A program made the translations under genes and the position numbers. Positions 6,278 through 10,966 of a stretch of DNA of 10,966 nt are shown piece after piece. A model generated the notes under the pieces. That model was not told where the DNA came from, did no database searches, and saw nothing but the letters and a program-made list of their open reading frames with translations. Source of the DNA: Saprospiraceae bacterium (lineage in GTDB: Bacteria; Bacteroidota; Bacteroidia; Chitinophagales; Saprospiraceae); contig SLDF01000046.1 of NCBI GenBank assembly GCA_007125435.1, forward strand, positions 1 through 10,966, read 5' to 3'. Each line of letters starts with the position of its first letter. Positions within the stretch are counted from its first letter, which is position 1.

Positions 6278-7579
6278 TTACAGTGTATTCAGGTTTTGAG
6301 AGATTCTTTCTTGTAAGTCGGCTCTTACGCGCGCAATATTTGCATATGTAGGCCATGATTCTATTGTTTGATTGATGTCATCAATGATCTGCTCAGCTTT
6401 TTTTATATTATTGTCTTTAGCGATTGTCATTAAATCAGCTTTACCGATATTGAGCCTTTTACCATTCACGCTTAAGGTTTGCTTACTAACCCAATGATTG
6501 GTTTCATCAAAGGAGAAACACAAATCATAAGCCGGTGCTAAGCGCCATGCTTCCCCTTTTTTCAAAATAAAAGAGAAGTTTTTGGTATGGTCATCATAAT
6601 TGGTGGCTAGTACATTAAACACCATTCTGCGAAACATCTCTTCAGCTTCAGGGTAGGTACAACGCAGCAAGCGCATCGTTTGAAATACTTGCTCATAACT
6701 ATACCCGGACATGTCATTAAAATCGTAGTGCTGTAAGCCACAAAGTGATTGGATATGATGTTTGATAATTCCATCTCGATCAAAACGCCTGGTCATAAAA
6801 TGGGCACGTCCATTTTCTTCAAATAGTTGCGATTCACTTATTTGTATGCCACAGTCTTTTGCCATCAGATAATACGCAAATTCAATTCGTCCCCATCCAC
6901 TGCTTTCGCCAAACTGTTCTCCACTTATACCATCTAACTTAATCAACCAATGCTCGAATCCTTTAGGAACCGATCCCTGTCCTGATCGAACTTCCTGTGT
7001 TCTTTGATTGTAAGCAATAACTGCTTTAGGTCGGGCACCACCGGCTGAGGTTCCAATCTTTAGAATATCAGTCATGGCTTTTCCTTCATCTTGTCCAATA
7101 TTGGTTAAAAAGGATTCGCGTTCATTGAGCATTTTTTGAGCTATTTGAACCAATCCATCCATTTCAATAGCAAAACTCCTTTTGCTTGATTTAATCTGAG
7201 CGGGCTCAAATTCTAGAGCCCCCATTCCTCTTGAACCAATAAAGCATAATTTCTCAACCGGGTTCATACTATTTTCCAGTCTACCTTGCTGTACCAGCCA
7301 TACATTGATGAGTCGATTACCATATTTATCAGGTAAGGCATCAGCTAATAAGCCTGGCAGACCTTTAAACGCATCTTCTGTATTTCCTCTTCCTTTTCTG
7401 AGTTCAGGAAAGCTGTAGATCCGCGGTCCGTTTACAATTGGCATTTTAATGGGAGACAGGTCAAAGCCTTTCTCTAGAAACTTGCTGTCATACTCAAAAT
7501 AGCCCAATTGCTCGTCTTCTGCCCATCTTACGGCACCGGCAAGCTCGCCCCATATTTTCACCTCTGCTACATCTACCAT
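6278..7579 (-). CDS. hipA: HipA-family serine/threonine kinase toxin
   Basis: 433 residues, the usual full HipA length. HipA kinases inactivate a target by phosphorylation (glutamyl-tRNA synthetase GltX in E. coli) and cause growth arrest and persistence. The N-terminal HipA domain contains GLPGLLADALPDKYG (73-87). The kinase phosphate loop is IGTSAGGARPK (175-185), with Ser178 the likely counterpart of the autophosphorylated Ser150. Lys214 in HWLIKLDG matches the ATP-binding Lys181. The catalytic motif is D-D-H-T-K-N (329-334), with D329 and N334 matching D309 and N314. The metal-binding Asp is D352 in APAYDL. All key residues are present, so it should be active. Its start overlaps the end of hipB by 7 nt, implying translational coupling. 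Whether GltX or another protein is the target is not shown. Confidence 0.95.
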   Translation of the reverse strand: MVDVAEVKIWGELAGAVRWAEDEQLGYFEYDSKFLEKGFDLSPIKMPIVNGPRIYSFPELRKGRGNTEDAFKGLPGLLADALPDKYGNRLINVWLVQQGRLENSMNPVEKLCFIGSRGMGALEFEPAQIKSSKRSFAIEMDGLVQIAQKMLNERESFLTNIGQDEGKAMTDILKIGTSAGGARPKAVIAYNQRTQEVRSGQGSVPKGFEHWLIKLDGISGEQFGESSGWGRIEFAYYLMAKDCGIQISESQLFEENGRAHFMTRRFDRDGIIKHHIQSLCGLQHYDFNDMSGYSYEQVFQTMRLLRCTYPEAEEMFRRMVFNVLATNYDDHTKNFSFILKKGEAWRLAPAYDLCFSFDETNHWVSKQTLSVNGKRLNIGKADLMTIAKDNNIKKAEQIIDDINQTIESWPTYANIARVRADLQERISQNLNTL

Positions 7580-7929
7580 CCTATATCTTCTTTGTCTTTT
7601 TTATCTAAGGGCTTATTTCGGACTCGTGACTTGGTTTTCTGCTTTTTGAGCTTTGCATATTCCAGCGGACTTATCTCTTCCGTGACATTAAAAGCTTCGA
7701 TTAGATACAGACAATCCAGAGCTCTCAATATTTGTATCAGGCTTGATAACGTAATAGATTCGCCATTTTCTATCTGGCTTAGCGTCCAACGGTTTATTCC
7801 TGCCATTTCTGCTAATTGAACCTGTGTTTTATTCTGCTTGATTCTTGTATGTTTAACAAATCGGCCAATGTGAGCTATAATTGCCCTATCGGACATTTGT
7901 GCATAATCATTGTTAGCTTTTCCCATCAT
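7573..7929 (-). CDS. hipB: HipB-like XRE-family antitoxin and autorepressor
   Basis: 118 residues with one helix-turn-helix domain at about 16-76. The recognition segment is TQVQLAEMAGINRWTLSQIENG (35-56), a classic Cro/C1 pattern. The C-terminal tail (SPLEYAKLKKQKTKSRVRNK) is basic, longer than E. coli HipB and probably disordered. It may reach the kinase or be the protease-sensitive part, but that is inference. The gene comes first in the operon and overlaps hipA by 7 nt, the standard antitoxin-first order. Two adjacent ATG codons at 7929 and 7926 are possible starts, and Met12 is a third; the choice does not affect the domain. It should bind HipA and repress its own promoter. Confidence 0.93.
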   Translation of the reverse strand: MMGKANNDYAQMSDRAIIAHIGRFVKHTRIKQNKTQVQLAEMAGINRWTLSQIENGESITLSSLIQILRALDCLYLIEAFNVTEEISPLEYAKLKKQKTKSRVRNKPLDKKDKEDIGW

Positions 7930-7975
7930 TATAACATGTTTAACTACATAATGCCTACAATTCCCAACAAATATA
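7927..7975 (-). promoter_or_regulatory. hipBA promoter and possible operator
   Basis: On the minus strand TATATTTG (7968-7975) is an exact TAnnTTTG -7 box. The predicted start is near 7961, giving a leader of about 32 nt. Between it and the hipB start are an 8-bp palindrome AACATGTT (7933-7940) and a CATTAT/ATAATG inverted pair (7927-7932 and 7948-7953), either of which could be a HipB operator. No good -33 element at standard spacing: the nearest TTG is only 12 bases upstream of the box. Confidence 0.5.
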
Positions 7976-8096
7976 CCTATTTAATATCAATTAGTAGTAA
8001 AATGCACATTAATACCAACACTAAATGTCTTTTTGTGAATTAATGCTGGCAGATGCCAACATTATTGACGTCTAAAAATCATCTAACGTCTGGATA

Positions 8097-8334
8097 ATGC
8101 AGAGCATGTTGACCCACCAGGTCCAGGAAAACATGAATTGAAAAAATCAGACTTGAGTAAAAATCAACCTGACAATCCGGCAGATGTTGACCCACTTTAG
8201 AGAAAAAACGGAGAAAGTGGATCAAACAGAGCATGATTTAGGCTTTAGAGTCTTAAAAACCGTGATTAAAGTCCGAAGCATTTTGACCCATCTGATAATA
8301 ATGGGGGAATAAATCCGGAGCATATTGCCCCACC
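8097..8334. mobile_element. Four direct 22-bp repeats resembling IS21-family terminal repeats (remnant)
   Basis: Four 22-bp copies at 8097-8118, 8175-8196, 8271-8292 and 8313-8334 fit the consensus ATCCGGAGCATnTTGACCCACC with few changes, at intervals of 78, 96 and 42 bp. A weaker inverted copy (AAAGTGGATCAAACA, 8214-8228) can form a hairpin with the second copy. Multiple TTGACCCAC-type repeats are typical of IS21-family ends, to which IstA binds, but no istA or istB coding sequence remains. The family assignment rests on recalled similarity. They lie 168 bp or more upstream of hipB, so a direct regulatory role is less likely. Confidence 0.5.
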
Positions 8335-8335
8335 C

Positions 8336-8773
8336 TTGTTTGGTTTTCTTAATATTGATTTACCCAATTTTTAGCACGTAAATCATAAATAATGTGGCAG
8401 GAGAACCAATAATAATAAGTAAGATTATGCAGCTTCTAAAGCTACAAAAGAACGCAGAATCAAAGCGATCTATTTAACGAACTATCAATATGAGGTTTAA
8501 TTCAGTCAAAACTTACGTAAGTATACAAATTGAGTGACGGCTTGTGTAGGATTTAATAGTATGCCTAGAAAGATTCTTCAGTACCATAAACTGCTTAAAC
8601 TCATTAATGCGATTGGTGTCTGCTGTTGATCTTACAGGTGTCATAATAATTATATTTAAGTCATTAGTTAATGACCCAAATATCTATTAATAAGATCACG
8701 AAAACAAGTGTAATGAATTGAATGTGTTGCAGACATGTATAGGGTTTGGACAACGGTTATATGTATGATTAGT
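8336..8773. other. Gene-free AT-rich stretch
   Basis: No open frame with credible features on either strand. A 24-codon run at about 8430-8500 (AASKATKERRIKAIYLTNYQ...) is read in one plus-strand frame between two stops and may be a relic of a coding sequence, but it cannot be assigned. The stretch joins the IS21-like repeats to the tRNA-like remnant and is probably decayed accessory DNA. Confidence 0.5.
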
Positions 8774-8852
8774 GGCGGATTACTGGGCTCACTCCTAACA
8801 AGATACGATGAATATGATTCGAGGTAGGACGTTCGAATACGCTCCCCCGCCA
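8774..8852 (+). pseudogene. Degenerate tRNA-like sequence (3' half recognisable)
   Basis: The 3' part GAGGTAGGACGTTCGAATAC followed by GCTCCCCCGCCA looks like a tRNA variable region, T arm (TTCGAAT) and acceptor strand. GGCGG at 8774-8778 pairs with CCGCC at 8847-8851, and the length (79 nt) suits a tRNA. However, the T stem has a mismatch or bulge, the sixth and seventh acceptor pairs fail, and no proper D or anticodon stem forms. The motif CTGGGCTCA at 8783-8791 recalls initiator tRNA. I read it as a decayed tRNA, perhaps left at an old integration site. An open frame on the opposite strand is the typical shadow of a tRNA. Confidence 0.4.
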
Positions 8853-8891
8853 TTATTTATACACGATGTTATAGGTTGGGTATTTTCAATT

Positions 8892-9218
8892 TTACCTAGT
8901 CAAATTTAATTGTATTATCCTTTTATTTCGTTTCTTTTGATAATCAACAATCTCAGCATAAAATGTAGTGGCCCTTGAAAAAATCAAATGTGTCAATGCA
9001 CATGCCATTCTATAACCGTCAACTGATTCAACAATACACATTATTCCAGAAACATCTCCACTATTATAAACGCTTATAATAGTCAACTTTGTCTTTAAGG
9101 TAATGGGGTGTCCATTTTCGCGAAAAATCTGTACCAACTCCCTTATCGGAAATGCTTTTATAGGGAGATTATCATTAATCTTCCTAGTCAAATCTTCATA
9201 TTGCTCTGATATATCCAT
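8892..9218 (-). CDS. Small hypothetical protein, 108 residues
   Basis: Family not recognised. It starts at an ATG (MDISEQYEDL), with AAAG a few bases upstream as a weak ribosome site. The composition is protein-like: an amphipathic charged N-terminus (1-35), a beta-like middle (TLKTKLTIISVYNSG, SGIMCIVESV), a helical ALTHLIFSRATTFYAEIVDY segment (77-96) and a basic tail (KKRNKR). No signal peptide, membrane segment or cysteine motif. It is isolated between the tRNA-like remnant and a pseudogene on the same strand, so it may be a surviving member of a small accessory operon. It could be expressed, but homology would be needed to confirm. Confidence 0.55.
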   Translation of the reverse strand: MDISEQYEDLTRKINDNLPIKAFPIRELVQIFRENGHPITLKTKLTIISVYNSGDVSGIMCIVESVDGYRMACALTHLIFSRATTFYAEIVDYQKKRNKRIIQLNLTR

Positions 9219-9322
9219 TCTTTATTACTTTACCAAAGGTCGAATTTACATTTTTCAGTTGGAGTTTTTCTAACATTCTTGATTTTTATCAATAATTTAT
9301 CAAGTATCTTTTTAAAATACAT

Positions 9323-9616
9323 TTACATTGGTGGGCTATCAAAGAAAGTCTCCATAATAATTTTGTCCAAATCCCATTCATTCAGTTATTCCTTAATCAT
9401 TGCTTCCGATTCACCAAGGTATTAAATGTCTGTTCTACAAACTCCCGATAAAACTCTGAATTGCAAAGTCAAATCAGGAGGAAATCTTTTTGCGGTATCA
9501 ATAATTGCAGAATAAGTTTCTCGCGTTAAATCATTTGTGTCCATATGTTGTGTCGTTTTTATCGCCTTGCCTACAAACTCATTTACACACACAATTATAC
9601 CCATTTTTTGACGCAT
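9323..9616 (-). pseudogene. Decayed hypothetical gene with two in-frame TAA stops
   Basis: One minus-strand frame begins MRQKMGIIVCVNEF and continues through TRETYSAIIDTAKRFPPD to CRTDI, then TAA (9422-9424). The same frame continues with YLGESEAMIKE, a second TAA (9386-9388), and LNEWDLDKIIMETFFDSPPM before a final TAA (9323-9325). The continuation after each stop is still protein-like and acidic, as expected for a gene of about 97 codons broken by two nonsense changes. Function not recognised. Alternatively only the first 64 codons are translated. Confidence 0.45.
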
Positions 9617-9726
9617 TTTGCCATTTTTTTGATGTTATATCCTACTATTTCAGGAATTGTAGGATAAATTTTAGGTGTATTAAGTCTCTTTGTAATTATT
9701 GATAGTACCGTAAGTGCGAGAAATGG

Positions 9727-9790
9727 AGCATAGTAGCAAAGAAGCATAGGAGCATAGTAGCCTAAGAGCTCAGAGGCTTGGGAGCTAAGG
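9727..9790. repeat. Octanucleotide tract, AGCATAGT type, about 8 units
   Basis: Units of eight bases: AGCATAGT, AGCAAAGA, AGCATAGG, AGCATAGT, AGCCTAAG, AGCTCAGA, GGCTTGGG, AGCTAAGG. The copies decay from left to right. The last units merge into the conserved block 9780-9807, which matches the reverse complement of 1307-1334. Confidence 0.7.
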
Positions 9791-9852
9791 TGTAGTCACT
9801 AGTTATTTGATATACCTTTTGTGAAGAAGAAGATAGTCCAATATGTCTTTTT

Positions 9853-9897
9853 GGTCTGAAGGTCAAAGGTCAGAAAGTCAAAAGTCTCAAGGTCGCT
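9853..9897. repeat. 15-mer minisatellite, three units
   Basis: Alternating 8- and 7-base subunits built on GGTC/AGTC: GGTCTGAA, GGTCAAA, GGTCAGAA, AGTCAAA, AGTCTCAA, then GGTCGCT. This equals three 15-bp units. Its reverse complement resembles the start of the tract at 1365-1430. Confidence 0.65.
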
Positions 9898-9934
9898 TTA
9901 TAAGATAAACGTATCATGAGCCAATTGGTAAAAG

Positions 9935-9962
9935 GTAGAACGTAGAATGTAGAACGTAGAAT
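9935..9962. repeat. Heptanucleotide tract, GTAGAA(C/T) x4
   Basis: GTAGAAC and GTAGAAT alternate twice, giving a 14-bp higher-order unit; GTATTAG follows. It sits immediately left of the hairpin mosaic array. Confidence 0.8.
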
Positions 9963-9974
9963 GTATTAGTTAAC

Positions 9975-10735
9975 GTTTAATTCGCTGCGCTCATGTTTAA
10001 CTCACTACGCTCGCGTTTATAGCATAGCTTCAATTAAAGGTTTTTCGGCAATTTGTTAATCAGGAGCTTTCATATAAACAGAACTTGAAAGCCTACAGCA
10101 GACTTCAAGCCTAAACAGCGCAGAGCACGGAGTGCTTGTAGTGTAAACAGCAAACGGAGGCGATAGCCGACCGTTTGCATAAACAGCGAAGCGTAAACAA
10201 CTTGTTCGCCTACGCTCACGTTTAATTCGCTGCGCTCATGTTTAACTCGTTTCACTCGCGTTTAACTCGCTGCGCTCGCGTTTATAGCAAAGCTTCTATT
10301 GGAGATCTTTCGGAATCTTGTTAGTCAAGAGTTTTAATGCAAAAAGAACATGAAAGCTTCCATACACCTTCAAGCCTAAACAGCGGAGAGCACGGAGTGC
10401 TTTAGCGTAAACAGGAAACGGAGGCGATAGCCGAAAGTTTGCCTAAACAGCGAAGCGTAAACAACTTGTTCGCCTGCGCTCACGTTTAATTCGCTGCGCT
10501 CATGTTTAACTCGTTTCACTCGCGTTTAACTCGCTACGCTCGCGTTTACAGCAGAGTTTCTATTGGACATTTTTCGACAACTCATAAGTCAGGAGCTTTC
10601 ATGCAAATAAGACTTGAAAGCTATCAGTCATCATCAAGCCTAAACAGCGAAGTGGACATAGTCCACGCAGCGTAAACGTTTGAGAAAGCGCAGCGTATCT
10701 CAAACATTAAACAGCGAAGCGTTAAACTTTTGATA
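9975..10735 (-). repeat. Tandem hairpin-mosaic array, about three units of ~245-264 bp
   Basis: Units start with GTTTAATTCGCTGCGCTCA at 9975, 10220 and 10484 (periods 245 and 264; the first unit lacks one 20-bp module). Each unit has GTTTA-spaced 15-bp modules, a ~90-bp linker ending CAAGCCTAAACAGCG, hairpin A, AGCGTAAAC or similar, hairpin B, then TAAACAGCGAAGCG. Hairpin A is AGCAC/GTGCT in units 1 and 2 (10124-10136, 10389-10401) but GTGGAC/GTCCAC in unit 3 (10652-10666). Hairpin B is GCAAACGG/CCGTTTGC in unit 1 (10150-10178), a mutated form in unit 2, and GTTTGAGA/TCTCAAAC in unit 3 (10678-10705). Orientation is opposite to the copies at 58-200 and 1121-1334. Noncoding; function unknown. 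Confidence 0.85.
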
Positions 10736-10755
10736 CTCGATAACCTGTAACACCT

Positions 10756-10797
10756 CAAACGACAACTGACAACAGACAACAGACAACTGACAACCGA
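10756..10797. repeat. Heptanucleotide tract, CAAC(T/A)GA x6
   Basis: Six 7-bp units: CAAACGA, CAACTGA, CAACAGA, CAACAGA, CAACTGA, CAACCGA. It lies between the mosaic array and the right structured-RNA-like element. The left structured element is likewise preceded by a heptanucleotide tract (1365-1430). Confidence 0.8.
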
Positions 10798-10803
10798 TTG
10801 ATT

Positions 10804-10952
10804 GCGTGAGGGATAGTAGCGATATGAGTGGCTGACGAATGGTAAGCAGGAACATGGAGATAGGGGCGACCGGAGGAAGCCACTAGATACATAGTGACTG
10901 CCCATGAGACTGACAGGAATACAAGCGGATAGCCCGGTCCGCCAGGACACGC
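10804..10952 (+). ncRNA. Candidate structured RNA element, right copy
   Basis: GCGTG (10804-10808) pairs with CACGC (10948-10952). AGTGGCT (10827-10833) pairs with AGCCACT (10878-10884). GTCC (10937-10940) pairs with GGAC (10945-10948) around GCCA. The strings GAGGGATAGTAGCG near the 5' end and GCGGATAGCCCGGTCC near the 3' end match a pattern I recall from many Bacteroidetes intergenic regions, possibly the Flavo-1 RNA motif. The closing stem differs in sequence from the left element (GCATCA/TGATGC) but still pairs. Open frames across it on the minus strand have no credible protein features. Confidence 0.5.
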
Positions 10953-10966
10953 CCACATTACCCTAA

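Noticed and set aside
8336..8852. A tmRNA gene, suggested by a TATGCAGCTTCTAAAG stretch upstream of a tRNA-like 3' end
   Set aside because: No 5' half that pairs with the acceptor end and carries the usual GGTTTCGAC-like motif is found, and the possible tag frame is not convincing.
8668..8853. Minus-strand open frame beginning MAGERIRTS
   Set aside because: It is the antisense shadow of the tRNA-like sequence, a well-known source of false proteins.
9975..10735. Integron attC sites in the GTTTA/TAAAC modules
   Set aside because: The 4th base does not fit the GTTRRRY core, there are no gene cassettes between units and no integrase is seen.
10624..10958. Two overlapping minus-strand open frames at the right end
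   Set aside because: They run through the hairpin array, a heptanucleotide tract and the structured RNA-like element; the residues simply translate these repeats.

Overview
The window looks like a chromosomal segment of a Bacteroidetes bacterium, probably from the Saprospiria/Cytophagia side, though I cannot fix the genus. The reasons are an exact Bacteroidetes-type -7 box (TAnnTTTG) before ndk and another before hipB, A-rich leaders without clear Shine-Dalgarno sites, a secreted protein with an FPDGSW motif, and several kinds of palindromic intergenic repeat that I associate with this phylum.

Layout. Bases 1-1600 hold no convincing gene. They are packed with structured repeats: a GTTTA-punctuated hairpin mosaic, two inverted 80-nt copies of a three-hairpin element, a 103-bp direct repeat, heptanucleotide tracts, and a structured-RNA-like element. 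Bases 1665-6061 are a conserved gene block: an NrnA-like DHH phosphoesterase (minus), a 171-bp MITE-like element, nucleoside diphosphate kinase (plus), a strong hairpin terminator, an M16 zinc peptidase (plus) and a secreted protein of unknown function (plus). Bases 6278-7929 are a hipBA-type toxin-antitoxin operon on the minus strand with a recognisable promoter. Bases 8040-9720 are decayed accessory DNA: four direct 22-bp repeats like IS21-family ends, a broken tRNA-like sequence, one small unknown ORF, and a pseudogene with two in-frame stops. Bases 9727-10966 are again dense repeats: octamer, 15-mer and heptamer tracts, about three tandem copies of a ~264-bp hairpin mosaic, and a second structured-RNA-like element.

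How it fits together. nrnA and ndk are divergent nucleotide-metabolism genes separated by the MITE. The M16 peptidase and the secreted protein follow as separate plus-strand units. hipBA is a self-contained stress/persistence module. The most unusual content is not protein coding. The left (1-1334) and right (9780-10735) repeat fields contain the same building blocks in opposite orientation. Within the right array, hairpin modules between constant TAAAC boundaries keep their fold while the stem sequence is exchanged completely. Two further element families show compensatory changes between their copies. All of this was read by eye; no database search was run.
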